From: an uncultured Eggerthellaceae bacterium
GTDB taxonomy: Bacteria > Actinomycetota > Coriobacteriia > Coriobacteriales > Eggerthellaceae
Direction: 5' to 3'
Assembly: GCA_910588945.1 (NCBI GenBank)
Contig: CAJUSF010000056.1
Span: 1 to 41,062, forward strand
DNA: 41,062 nt
Under the pieces are notes generated by a model that worked only from the letters and a program-made list of their open reading frames with translations, was not told the origin of the DNA and made no database searches. Positions 32,470-41,055 of this stretch are shown in pieces (within the stretch, counting starts at the first letter, position 1; every line of letters begins with the position of its first letter). The translations under genes and the position numbers were made by a program.

Positions 32470-34545
32470 CTAATTTCCTGCTGCGCGTGCCGCTTCGTAG
32501 TCTGCGACGAGTTTTTTGGTCACATCGTGCGGTGCGTCTTCATATCCGTCGATCTCGATGGTGTAGGATCCAGAGCCGCGTGTGAGCGAACGAAGGTCCT
32601 TCGTATAGTCGATGACCTCAGCATACGGGACGCGAACCTTGATGATCGTCTCACCGGCCTCGCCCGCATCGGTGCCGATGATGCGCCCGCGACGCGTGGT
32701 GATGTTACCCATGATGGCACCCGCATATTCCTCTCCAATGGTGATATCCATCGTAGCCATCGGTTCGAGAATCACAGGGTTGGCCTTCTCACAAGCCGCG
32801 CGGAACGCGATGCGAGCTGCCTGCTTAAATGCCATCTCGTTCGAATCTACCGGGTGATACGAGCCGTCGAAAACGGCGCACTTGATATCCACCATCGGAA
32901 ATCCCGCGAGGAACCCCTCGGCCATGGCCTCCTGAACGCCTTTGTCGACAGCCGGGATCAATCCATTAGGGATAACGCCGCCTTTGATTTCGTCCAAGAA
33001 CTCATATCCACCACCTGGGAACGGTTCCAAACGAAGCCAGCAGTCGCCAAACTGTCCGGCGCCGCCGGTCTGCTTCTTGTGGCGGCCCTGCGCCTCGGCG
33101 GTCTTGCGGATCGTCTCGCGATACGGGATCTTCACATCGACCAAGCGCGCCTCAACACCGGTCTGCTCTTTCAGTCGCGAAAGGATCATATCCACCTGCG
33201 TGTCACCCATCGCATAAAGAAGCGTCTGGTGGGTCTGATCGTCACGGACGAGTCGAATCGTCGGATCGGACTCAGCCACACGCGCCAAGAACGTACCAAG
33301 CTTGTCCTCGTCGTTCTTGTTGGCAGCCTCTATAGCAACCGGATACAGCGGCTCGGGAAGCTCGAGCGGCTCAATGGCGATATCGCCCTCAACGGAAAGC
33401 GTGTCGCCCGACCTCGTCTCTGTGAGCTTAGGCACGACAACGATATCGCCAGCCTTTGCGCTCTTCACATCAACAGGCTCTTTGCCCATCATAACTTGGA
33501 TCTTGCCTAGGCGCTCCTTTTTGCCGGTGCGCGAATTAATGAGCTCTAAGCCCGGCTCGAGATAACCCGAAAGCACCTTGAGGAAGCTCAAGCGGCCGAC
33601 GAATGGATCGGATGCTGTCTTGAATACGAATGCAGATGGACGCTTGGTCTCGTCGATCGGAATGGTTACACCATCAGACATCTGGCGGAAGCGGCCGTGG
33701 CTTCTTGGATGCGGGAAGTACGTGACGATATCCTCCATGAGGTTCAAAACGCCCTGCATGATGATGGTGGATCCGACGAACACAGGAATGATGAGCTCCT
33801 GCGCGATCGCCTTGTCGAGAAGAGATTCGAGTTCAGCCTGCGTGAGCTGCTCTTCGCCGTCGAGATACTTCATCATAAGCTCGTCGTCAGCCTCTGCGAC
33901 CAGATCGCACAGCTTATCGCGCGCCGCCATCGCGGCCTCCATAAATTCCTCAGGGATCTCCTCGACGCTGTCATCGGTGCCCGTAGCATTGTGGTAGTGC
34001 GCCTTCATACGGATAACATCGATGACACCCTTGAAGCCTTTGTCGACCCCCATTGGGATGGTGACAGCACCCAAGCGCGTTCCGAAACGCGCATGAAGCG
34101 ACGCCATTGCAGTGTCGAAGTTCGCGTTCTCGCGATCGATGTGATTGATGTAAACCGCGCGCGAAAGACGCATATCCTCAGCTTCGCGCCAAAGACGTGT
34201 TGTCATGACCTGCGGGCCAGCCACAGCGTCAACCACGAACAGCGCCATCTCGGCGGCCTGCATAGAGGCCAGCGTATCACCGATGAAATCGGGATGACCC
34301 GAAGTGTCGAGCACGTTGATCTTGTAATCCTTGTACGGAATCGGCGCAACGGAAGTGTTGATGGTGAACTTGCGCTTGATCTCTTCGGGGTCGTAATCCA
34401 GATAGGACTTTCCATCGTGCGTGGTACCCATGCGCGGGGTCTTGCCCGAAACGTAGAGCATGGCTTCAGCAAGTGATGTCTTGCCTGCTCCATCTTGTCC
34501 GACTAGTACGATGTTTCTTACGTGCTCTGTAGCAGGTGCTGCCAT
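32470..34545 (-). CDS. Elongation factor G-like GTPase (EF-G2 type)
   Basis: A 691-residue ribosome-binding translation GTPase. The G domain has GQDGAGKT (16-23), DTSGH (80-84) and NHID (134-137). Domains II-V follow in EF-G order, with TGGAGQFGDCWLRLEPFPGG in domain IV and TIEIDGYEDAPHDVTKKLV at the end. The G4 motif has His where NKxD has Lys, and G3 is DTSGH rather than DTPGH, so this looks like the EF-G-like paralogue group rather than the essential translocase. Its true role is unproven. There is no rpsL/rpsG/tuf context here, which agrees. Confidence 0.9.
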   Translation of the reverse strand: MAAPATEHVRNIVLVGQDGAGKTSLAEAMLYVSGKTPRMGTTHDGKSYLDYDPEEIKRKFTINTSVAPIPYKDYKINVLDTSGHPDFIGDTLASMQAAEMALFVVDAVAGPQVMTTRLWREAEDMRLSRAVYINHIDRENANFDTAMASLHARFGTRLGAVTIPMGVDKGFKGVIDVIRMKAHYHNATGTDDSVEEIPEEFMEAAMAARDKLCDLVAEADDELMMKYLDGEEQLTQAELESLLDKAIAQELIIPVFVGSTIIMQGVLNLMEDIVTYFPHPRSHGRFRQMSDGVTIPIDETKRPSAFVFKTASDPFVGRLSFLKVLSGYLEPGLELINSRTGKKERLGKIQVMMGKEPVDVKSAKAGDIVVVPKLTETRSGDTLSVEGDIAIEPLELPEPLYPVAIEAANKNDEDKLGTFLARVAESDPTIRLVRDDQTHQTLLYAMGDTQVDMILSRLKEQTGVEARLVDVKIPYRETIRKTAEAQGRHKKQTGGAGQFGDCWLRLEPFPGGGYEFLDEIKGGVIPNGLIPAVDKGVQEAMAEGFLAGFPMVDIKCAVFDGSYHPVDSNEMAFKQAARIAFRAACEKANPVILEPMATMDITIGEEYAGAIMGNITTRRGRIIGTDAGEAGETIIKVRVPYAEVIDYTKDLRSLTRGSGSYTIEIDGYEDAPHDVTKKLVADYEAARAAGN

Positions 34546-34850
34546 GCTCGATCACCCATCTTTCTGGTCGGGAAAACTGGCCTTAGGACCGCGGCCATAC
34601 AGCCGAGCAGATTCGCCGATCTTCCGCTTGTATGATGGTTTCAAGTTTAGCGTTTTTCAGCACGAGTTGCTACAAGAAGCAATGCCTAAACACGAAATCG
34701 AAATATGGCTTTTTCCTGCCAGCACCGATGCCGCCGATACGGAGGACCGCTTCCTTAAAACAGCAGACTACCTCACATCGCACAACAGAGCTTGCAATGC
34801 GAGGTAGCAGAAACAACTCGACTGTTCCGATCGATCGGACAGTCAAAATC
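34546..34850. other. Intergenic with two hairpins
   Basis: About 305 bp between the amidohydrolase and the EF-G-like gene. CTACCTC (34768-34774) pairs with GAGGTAG (34801-34807), extended inward by CAT/ATG and GC/GC past two mismatches. GACTGT-t-CCGATC/GATCGG-ACAGTC lies at 34820-34844, seven bases after the amidohydrolase stop. Neither has a classical T-run. No gene is supported here. Confidence 0.5.
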
Positions 34851-36146
34851 CTAAAGCTCAGAAATTATCCTCTTTGCACGAGCGCTGACCTCGGCCTTCG
34901 CCTTCTCAAGATCGAGCGTCGGCCAATTTCCGTTGTCGTACACCACTTTGCCGTCGCACATCGTCAAAACGATATCCGAGCCGTCACCTGCAAACACAAC
35001 GTTGTAGATCGGCGATGTCATCGGGGTCCATTGCGGACCTGACGTATCGAAGATGCAAAGATCGGCCTTGTTGCCAACCTTCAAGACGCCGCAATCCTCA
35101 CGTCCCTGCGAACGCGCGCCCATTTCGGTCGCCGCGCGCAAGATCTGCTCCGGCTCCACCACAGCCGGGTCGAGCGTAAATCCCTTATAGATGAGACCCA
35201 TCACGTACAGATCGCCGAACAGATTGTGGTTGTTGTTCGAAGCCATGCCATCGGAGCCGACACATACGTTCATCCCTCGCTCCAACATTTTCGCGATCGG
35301 CGCAAATCCGCTTCCGAGCTTCATATTCGACACCGGATTGTTCGCCACAAAAACATCGTGAGCCTGCATGATGTCAAGATCATCCTCATCGACCCAAACA
35401 CAATGAGCAGCGGTAACGGGAACATCGAGCACGCCGATCGATTCGAAATACTGAACAGGCGACATCCCCTCATGGCGCTCGCGACACTCCTCAACTTCCT
35501 TTTTCGTCTCGCTCATATGAAGGTGAAGGCGCAGCCCCTTCTCCGCAACGATTTGCGCGATATCCTTGCACACCACCGGATTTGAAGTGTATTCGGCATG
35601 AATGTTGTAATCCATCTTGATGCGCCCGTTAGCTGAGTTGTGAAAACGACGCACATAATCCTCGTTCTGAGCGCAGATCGGGTACTCGGAATAAGGCTTG
35701 GGCTCGAATGCGAGAAGCCCTTCACAAAGGTTCGCTTTCATTCCTGTCTCATCCACAGCCTGCGCGCGTTCGGGTGTCGCGTAGTACATATCGGAAAAGC
35801 TGACCACGCCGTAACGCGACATCTCAGCGCACGCGAGCAAAGTCGCCCAATAGTTATCCTCGGGTGTCATCTTCGCCTCGAAAGGCCAGCATTTTTCGTT
35901 GAGCCAACGATCAAGCGGAAGATTCTCGGCAAATCCGCGCAGCAAAGTCATGGGGGCATGGGCGTGGGCGCTATACAGCGCCGACATCATAAGCTTGCCT
36001 GTGCCGTCGTAAACCTCGCCGTACTCCTCGGCGTTTTGCGGCTTCTCGCCGCCTATGTAGGCGATTGATTCGCCCTTCACCGCAACCCACTGATCAGGCA
36101 GATAGTCCAGATTCTCATCGAGTATCGCGATATTTTTAAATAACAT
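34851..36146 (-). CDS. Amidohydrolase, MTA/SAH deaminase-like
   Basis: A 431-residue metal-dependent hydrolase of the TrzA/AtzA/MtaD group. Metal ligands appear as HAH (61-63), the His in LHLHMSETK and AAHCVW, and the Asp in GSDGMASNNNHN. This pattern is usual for 5-methylthioadenosine/S-adenosylhomocysteine deaminases, which convert the adenine moiety to hypoxanthine; guanine- or triazine-type substrates are possible. The C-terminal strand returns to the small beta-sandwich (NKADLCIFDTSGP). AAAGGG lies five bases before the ATG. Its 5' leader contains an unusual CAA-rich stretch. Confidence 0.85.
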   Translation of the reverse strand: MLFKNIAILDENLDYLPDQWVAVKGESIAYIGGEKPQNAEEYGEVYDGTGKLMMSALYSAHAHAPMTLLRGFAENLPLDRWLNEKCWPFEAKMTPEDNYWATLLACAEMSRYGVVSFSDMYYATPERAQAVDETGMKANLCEGLLAFEPKPYSEYPICAQNEDYVRRFHNSANGRIKMDYNIHAEYTSNPVVCKDIAQIVAEKGLRLHLHMSETKKEVEECRERHEGMSPVQYFESIGVLDVPVTAAHCVWVDEDDLDIMQAHDVFVANNPVSNMKLGSGFAPIAKMLERGMNVCVGSDGMASNNNHNLFGDLYVMGLIYKGFTLDPAVVEPEQILRAATEMGARSQGREDCGVLKVGNKADLCIFDTSGPQWTPMTSPIYNVVFAGDGSDIVLTMCDGKVVYDNGNWPTLDLEKAKAEVSARAKRIISEL

Positions 36147-36490
36147 GACGACCCTTTCCGCTTATGTGCTTCACGCTTGTTGCTTTGTTGTTTTGTTGCT
36201 TTGCCGTTTTGCTTGGCACCAATCCTCGCGCCGCGATCAATACTATATATAAGTGATAGACCCACGCGAAAGGCGCTTTGCCAGCCATCGGCTTTATCCT
36301 GCTCAATCTCTTATCAGGAAATCGGCTTTACCCTATTGGATATAGTCTAATACTGATCGCACTGATTTTTTATGGGGATTAACCAAATCAGCGTGCTACG
36401 CGAAAAAAACCGCATGCCAGACGTAATTTTGTCCGGCGCGTGTAAACTGCGCTTTACACGCCCTCAAACTATTACGTTTACGCTCATTGC
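36147..36490. other. Divergent intergenic region, amidohydrolase / XRE regulator
   Basis: About 340 bp. From left to right: a TTG/CAA-rich low-complexity run (36176-36214), an A/T-rich likely -10 area (36241-36252), the direct repeat ATCGGCTTTA (36287-36296 and 36321-36330), a 7-bp hairpin (CTGATTT/AAATCAG, 36362-36391) and the nested palindrome at 36421-36477. No gene is evident. Confidence 0.6.
36421..36477. promoter_or_regulatory. Nested palindrome, candidate operator of the XRE gene
   Basis: An outer repeat ACGTAAT (36421-36427) / ATTACGT (36471-36477) encloses an inner perfect 9-bp repeat GCGTGTAAA (36438-36446) / TTTACACGC (36453-36461). The last base is 13 nt before the regulator's ATG. 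The position suggests autoregulation. Confidence 0.5.
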
Positions 36491-36790
36491 ATGACAAATC
36501 TTGATCGCAAAATGGAACACGGCACAGATCGCATGCATGCGCTCTTCGCGTTTGAGGACAGCGTCATCCTTGCCACGAACATCGAGCGTCTGATGGCTGA
36601 ACAGAACTACGACAAGAAAAAATTCGCGGAAGTGGCCGGCATCACGCGCCCCACCCTTCTCAAGCTGCTGCGTGGCGAGGGCGATGTGAAGCTCTCCACG
36701 ATAAGAAAGGCCGCAAGCGCTCTCGATGTGAGCATCTGCGAGCTTTTCTCCGATCCCCCTGCGGTAGCTTCATCCCGAAAGCATCTTTGA
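36491..36790 (+). CDS. XRE-family HTH regulator
   Basis: A 99-residue DNA-binding protein. A variable N-terminus (1-20) precedes a Cro/C1-type five-helix HTH: NIERLMAEQNYDKKKFAEVA, then GITRPTLLKLLRGEGDVKLS with TRPTLLKLLRG as recognition helix, and TIRKAASALDVSICELF. No ribosome site precedes the ATG at 36491 or the later ATGs (36512, 36533), so it may be leaderless. A nested palindrome sits immediately upstream. It diverges from the amidohydrolase gene, which is a possible target. Confidence 0.82.
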   Translation: MTNLDRKMEHGTDRMHALFAFEDSVILATNIERLMAEQNYDKKKFAEVAGITRPTLLKLLRGEGDVKLSTIRKAASALDVSICELFSDPPAVASSRKHL

Positions 36791-36919
36791 CGATTTTCAC
36801 AGCGATCTGCGCCCGTATGCTTGCGCCGACAGGCGATCCGTCGACACACCGGCACGCCTACACGCAGTCTGACTTTTCCCGCCTTATAAACATTTCGGTA
36901 TTGTAGACAATCAAATCGT

Positions 36920-36947
36920 TTGGCAACTCCGATACATCCATTACACT
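36920..36947 (+). promoter_or_regulatory. Possible promoter of the CNNM/galE pair
   Basis: TTGGCA (36920-36925), a 16-bp spacer and TACACT (36942-36947) form a moderate sigma-70-like promoter about 75 nt before the CNNM gene. An alternative -10 (TATAGA, 36949-36954) lacks a -35 box. Confidence 0.25.
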
Positions 36948-37023
36948 TATATAGATCATTGACTGCGCGCATTTGCCGCCGCGCGCGGTTTGCACAAATT
37001 AGCCGATAAGGAAATGAATCGAG

Positions 37024-38394
37024 ATGTCTGAAGCGGGTTACATAATCTTAAGTCTGGTATTAGTAGTATTGTTTCTCCTGATGAATGCGTTTTTCGTTAT
37101 CGCGGAATTTGCGCTCGTGCGCGTCAGGAGGTCGCAGCTTGAAATCGCAATGTCACGCGGAGCGCGCGGCGCATCTAATGCGCTGACGATCGTAAACAAC
37201 GTCAACGCCTATCTTTCCGCATGTCAGTTGGGCATAACGCTTGCCTCTCTTGCGTTAGGCTGGCTAGGTGAACCGGTATTTGCCGCACTCATCCGACCGC
37301 TGTTCGAGCTATTCGGTGCACCAGAGGCTGTGATCGCCATCTGCGCTGTGGCAATCGGATACTTCATCATGACGACACTGCATGTGGTCGTCGGTGAGCT
37401 CATCCCGAAATCGCTGGCCATCTTCTCTACTGAAAAGTACGCACTCGCCACAGCCACGCCATTGCTTTGGTTCTACAAGATCACATACCCGATCATGTGG
37501 CTGTTCAACACTATCACCAACGGTGTCGTGCGACTGCTTGGTCACGATCCGGCCAACGAGCACGAGGTCTACACAGGCGATGAGATCAAACTTTTGGTTG
37601 ACGAATCGACCGAGAGCGGTCTGATCGATCCGGATCAAAACGAGTTTGTCGACAACGTGCTCGATCTTGGCGATAAGGATGCCGAGGCCATTATGACGCC
37701 ACGTACCGACGTGGTTTTTCTCGATATTGAAGACTCGCTTGAGGAAAACATCGACATCATCCGTCAGCATCGCTACAGCCGCTACCCTGTATGCCGCGGC
37801 AATCGCGACCACATCCTCGGCTTCATCCACATCAAGGACCTCTACGGAAAACCCATCGACACGCCGATGAGCGAATGGAACATCCGCGAACTTCCGCCAG
37901 TGCCCGAGACCACCCCTATCGCGCGTCTCATCGATACGTTGCAGGAAGAGCGCACTGAGATCTGCCTCGTGGTCGACGAGCACGGCGGCACAGCCGGCAT
38001 CGTTACGCTTGCAGATGTTATGGAGCAGATCGTGGGACGCATCGATGACGAGTATCGCCATGATGCCGATGATGAGGTCGTGAAACTTCCGGACGGCTCT
38101 TTCGTTGTGGATGGTGGCATGCCAATAAACGAGCTTGACCAAGTGATCGGCTTCACTGTGGAGGACTCCGATCAGGTCGAGACCGTTGGTGGCTATCTGT
38201 TGATGCTGATGGACAAGATCCCAAGCGAAGGAGACACTGTCGAGATCGAGCATTCGGATGCGCTTAAAAACATCCGTGTGCTGTTCACCGTTATAGAGAT
38301 GGATAGGCTGCGCGTCGAGAAGATAGCCATCGAGGTTGTCGACCAAGACGCGGATGAAAACGAAGGGTCAAAGGAGAAAGAACAAAATGCCTAA
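37024..38394 (+). CDS. CNNM/CorC-type membrane protein (hemolysin C family)
   Basis: A 456-residue protein. Residues 1-190 are a DUF21/CNNM transmembrane domain with four hydrophobic segments (opening LSLVLVVLFLLMNAFFVIAE; later VVGELIPKSLAIFST). A CBS pair follows (about 215-335; IMTPRTDVVFLDIEDS and TEICLVVDEHGGTAGIVTLA). The CorC_HlyC domain is about 345-435 (DGSFVVDGGMPINELDQVIG). Bacterial homologues are linked to magnesium or sodium export; the hemolysin label is historic. The acidic tail overlaps the galE start by 8 nt. AAGGA lies some 11 bases before the ATG, further than ideal. Confidence 0.93.
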   Translation: MSEAGYIILSLVLVVLFLLMNAFFVIAEFALVRVRRSQLEIAMSRGARGASNALTIVNNVNAYLSACQLGITLASLALGWLGEPVFAALIRPLFELFGAPEAVIAICAVAIGYFIMTTLHVVVGELIPKSLAIFSTEKYALATATPLLWFYKITYPIMWLFNTITNGVVRLLGHDPANEHEVYTGDEIKLLVDESTESGLIDPDQNEFVDNVLDLGDKDAEAIMTPRTDVVFLDIEDSLEENIDIIRQHRYSRYPVCRGNRDHILGFIHIKDLYGKPIDTPMSEWNIRELPPVPETTPIARLIDTLQEERTEICLVVDEHGGTAGIVTLADVMEQIVGRIDDEYRHDADDEVVKLPDGSFVVDGGMPINELDQVIGFTVEDSDQVETVGGYLLMLMDKIPSEGDTVEIEHSDALKNIRVLFTVIEMDRLRVEKIAIEVVDQDADENEGSKEKEQNA

Positions 38395-39631
38395 CAAGAG
38401 CCTTGCAAAAGATTCGAAGGATCTGACGATCCTTGTTACAGGCGGCGCCGGTTTCATCGGAAGCCACACCGTTGTCGAGTTGCTCGAGAACGGCTTCAAT
38501 GTCGTTATTTTGGACGATTTGAGTAATTCAAGCCCCGAGGCCGTAGAGCGCGTGTCTAAGATTTGCGATCTGCGTCCGAGCGATAAGCGCAGCATCACTG
38601 TCAATGGCTTCAATCTCCAGATTGAAGAGTTTGCCCGCAAGAAGGACAACAGCACCGCATCTAACGGCGTCTTCTCTCCTGCGCTTGCATTCGTCGAGGC
38701 CTCCATCCTCGATCGCGAAGCGCTCGATGCGGTTTTCAGCACCTACGATATCGACGCGATCATTCACTTCGCCGGATTCAAGGCAGTCGGCGAATCCGTC
38801 GAAAAGCCGCTTGAGTACTACTGGAACAACATCGCAGGTACGCTCGTGCTCGCCGAAGTGGCACGCCAACATGACGTGAAGAACATCGTATTCTCATCAA
38901 GCGCCACAGTCTACGGCGAACCGGACAGCGTGCCAATGACGGAGAGCTCCCCGAAGCATAACGCGACGAATCCGTATGGCCAGACGAAGAGCATGCTTGA
39001 GCAGATTCTGAGCGATCTCTACATCGGCGATAACGAGTGGAACATCGCACTTTTGCGCTACTTCAACCCGATCGGCGCGCATGAGAGCGGCGCTATCGGC
39101 GAAGATCCCCTCGGCATTCCGAACAACCTTGTGCCTTATGTTGCGCAGGTGGCAGTCGGCAAGCTTGCAGAGGTGGGCGTTTTCGGAGACGATTACCCCA
39201 CGCATGACGGCACGGGCGTGCGCGACTACATTCACGTGGTCGACCTCGCGCGTGGGCATGTAGCTGCCCTTAACTGGCTTGGAGGCAAGGTGGGGACCGC
39301 TGCCGAGGACATCGATCGTGATGCGCTCGATTGGGGATCCATGGTTGGTGCATCCGATGAGGATGGAAGCCGCCACGGTGTAGGCATCTTTAATCTAGGC
39401 ACCGGCACAGGATCGAGCGTGCTCGATGTGATCCATTCGTTTGAGAGAGCATGCGGAAAGACAATTCCATATGCCATCAAGCCACGTCGCGCAGGAGATA
39501 TCGCAACGAGCTTCGCCGCATGCGACAAAGCAGAGCGCGAACTCGGTTGGGTGGCGCAATACGATCTCGATCGCATGTGCGAGGACAGCTGGCGCTGGCA
39601 GTCGAGCAATCCGAACGGCTATTCGTCGTAG
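38387..39631 (+). CDS. galE: UDP-glucose 4-epimerase
   Basis: An extended short-chain dehydrogenase interconverting UDP-glucose and UDP-galactose with bound NAD. The motif TILVTGGAGFIGSHTVVELL (14-33) is the NAD site. The catalytic pair is in NPYGQTK (YxxxK), with FSSSATVYG before it. The 414 residues exceed the usual ~340 because of insertions near 53-93 (charged, around VNGFNLQIEEFARKKDNSTA) and near 294-325 (GTAAEDIDRDALDWGSMVGA). AAAGGAG lies ten bases before the ATG at 38387, which overlaps the CNNM frame. A strong terminator follows. Confidence 0.93.
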   Translation: MPNKSLAKDSKDLTILVTGGAGFIGSHTVVELLENGFNVVILDDLSNSSPEAVERVSKICDLRPSDKRSITVNGFNLQIEEFARKKDNSTASNGVFSPALAFVEASILDREALDAVFSTYDIDAIIHFAGFKAVGESVEKPLEYYWNNIAGTLVLAEVARQHDVKNIVFSSSATVYGEPDSVPMTESSPKHNATNPYGQTKSMLEQILSDLYIGDNEWNIALLRYFNPIGAHESGAIGEDPLGIPNNLVPYVAQVAVGKLAEVGVFGDDYPTHDGTGVRDYIHVVDLARGHVAALNWLGGKVGTAAEDIDRDALDWGSMVGASDEDGSRHGVGIFNLGTGTGSSVLDVIHSFERACGKTIPYAIKPRRAGDIATSFAACDKAERELGWVAQYDLDRMCEDSWRWQSSNPNGYSS

Positions 39632-39691
39632 ATATTCGTCGTAGGAAAACGCATTTGGTCCAGCCTTCTCAAGGACTAGCTAGATAGATAT

Positions 39692-39721
39692 AAGGGCGAT
39701 GCTCAGCGTCGTCCTTTTTTT
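39692..39721 (+). terminator. Rho-independent terminator after galE
   Basis: AAGGGCGATGC (39692-39702) pairs with GCGTCGTCCTT (39706-39716) around TCA (two G-T wobbles), followed by a continuous T-run to 39721. It is the best terminator in the window. Confidence 0.92.
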
Positions 39722-39802
39722 GCGTCCGTGTGAATGTTTATGCGGCAACGCCAAAACGACGATGGACAAAATGGCGAAGGTTTCAATTATGAGAGGATCG
39801 AG

Positions 39803-41055
39803 TCAAGCGGTCATTGCACCATCGATACGATGGAAGGTGACCTATTATGAGATACAACAGCAAGACAAAATACAGAGCGATCAAGGCCATCAGAAATGGT
39901 GCAACTCTGATGCATGCAGCACACACTGTGGGAGTGAGCCATGAAACTATAAGAAGATGGTGCATTGCTGAGGACATCTGCTTCACTCGTGGATGCATGG
40001 GAGGTGCGATTTTGCCAAGCTATTCACCTGCTGAATACAAATCGGGAAGGCTCAACCTCGCACAAAGACTTGCAATAGGAATGGGTATCTCTACTGGCAT
40101 GTCGCATGTTCAGATAGCAAAAACTATCGGTTTTTCACGCTCGACAGTAAGCAGAGAGATCTCTAGGCATTCCGCAAAGGATGGATATGATCCATACTTT
40201 GCTCAGATGCAGGCAGATAAAGATGCGAAAAGGCCCAAGACTCGCAAGCTTGATAAGAATGTACAGGCAAGGATATATGTCTTGGAAAAACTCGCCTTGC
40301 GCTGGTCCCCAAAACAAATATCTGTCAAGATGAAAGAGGATTTTCCGGATGATGAGGAGATGCGTGTGAGTCATGAGGCGATATATCAGACGCTCTATGT
40401 GCAAGGAAAAGGAGCTTTGCGCCAGGAGCTCAAGCTCGAGAAAGCACTCAGAAGCGGCAGACGTGCGCGACTCCCACAGAGTCGTCTGAGCGCCAAACGA
40501 GGCAAAGGCAAGTCTTGGGTCGAAGGATGCGAGATATCGCTTCGACCAGCCGAAGTAGAAGATCGTGCCGTTCCCGGGCATTGGGAAGGAGACCTTGTGA
40601 TAGGAAGCGATCATAAAAGCTGCCTGATCACGCTCGTTGAGCGGCAAACAAGATTTCTTCTCGTAGAGCGCTTGGAGCTACATCCTACAGAACTTGTCAC
40701 AACGAGGCTGGCTGAAATGGCAGAAAGCATTCCTTCAGCTCTCATGCGCACGGTCACATGGGATCAAGGCATGGAGATGGCATCACATATTTCATTCACA
40801 GAAAGGACAGGCGTGAAGGTCTATTTCTGTGATCCTCATTCTCCATGGCAGAGAGGCACAAATGAAAATACAAACGGCCTTATTCGTGACTACTTCCCAA
40901 AAGGCACCAACTTCACGAAGGTGACCGATGAAGAGGTGCAAGAGATGCAAGATCAGCTTAACGGACGTCCCAGAGAAACACTTGGGTGGAAGAATCCTGC
41001 GGAGGCATTCGCGAAATTATTGGAGGATGCAGCATAAGGTGCAATGACCGCTTGA
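39803..41055 (+). mobile_element. IS30-family insertion sequence
   Basis: An 18-bp perfect inverted repeat, TCAAGCGGTCATTGCACC, bounds the transposase gene: plus orientation at 39803-39820 and complement at 41038-41055. The unit is about 1.25 kb and looks intact. The flanking bases (GAG on the left, AAT on the right) show no obvious short target duplication, so the true ends may extend a few mismatched bases outwards. It lies about 80 bp after the galE terminator. Confidence 0.88.
39847..41037 (+). CDS. IS30-family transposase
   Basis: A 396-residue DDE transposase. The N-terminus has two HTH segments: ATLMHAAHTVGVSHETIRRW (19-38) and MSHVQIAKTIGFSRSTVSRE (about 85-104, the IS30 signature HTH). 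The catalytic core shows GHWEGDLVIG (first Asp), VTWDQGMEM (second Asp) and GTNENTNGLIRDYFPKGTNF (Glu), the IS30 C-terminal box. The frame is complete, and AAGGTGA precedes the ATG by eight bases, so it could be active. Confidence 0.95.
   Translation: MRYNSKTKYRAIKAIRNGATLMHAAHTVGVSHETIRRWCIAEDICFTRGCMGGAILPSYSPAEYKSGRLNLAQRLAIGMGISTGMSHVQIAKTIGFSRSTVSREISRHSAKDGYDPYFAQMQADKDAKRPKTRKLDKNVQARIYVLEKLALRWSPKQISVKMKEDFPDDEEMRVSHEAIYQTLYVQGKGALRQELKLEKALRSGRRARLPQSRLSAKRGKGKSWVEGCEISLRPAEVEDRAVPGHWEGDLVIGSDHKSCLITLVERQTRFLLVERLELHPTELVTTRLAEMAESIPSALMRTVTWDQGMEMASHISFTERTGVKVYFCDPHSPWQRGTNENTNGLIRDYFPKGTNFTKVTDEEVQEMQDQLNGRPRETLGWKNPAEAFAKLLEDAA

Noticed and set aside
32464..33510. 348-codon plus-strand frame opposite the EF-G-like gene
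   Set aside because: Its length follows from the codon bias of the real gene beneath it; no family motif and no ribosome site.
34632..35042. 136-codon plus-strand frame between the EF-G-like and amidohydrolase genes
   Set aside because: Half lies antisense to the amidohydrolase gene; no ribosome site and no motif.
37309..38346. 345-codon minus-strand frame opposite the CNNM gene
   Set aside because: Shadow of the CNNM/CorC coding sequence; His/Asp-rich nonsense with no recognisable motif.
39699..39944. 81-codon plus-strand frame across the galE terminator and IS30 left end
   Set aside because: Starts inside the terminator stem and overlaps the transposase in another frame; chance.
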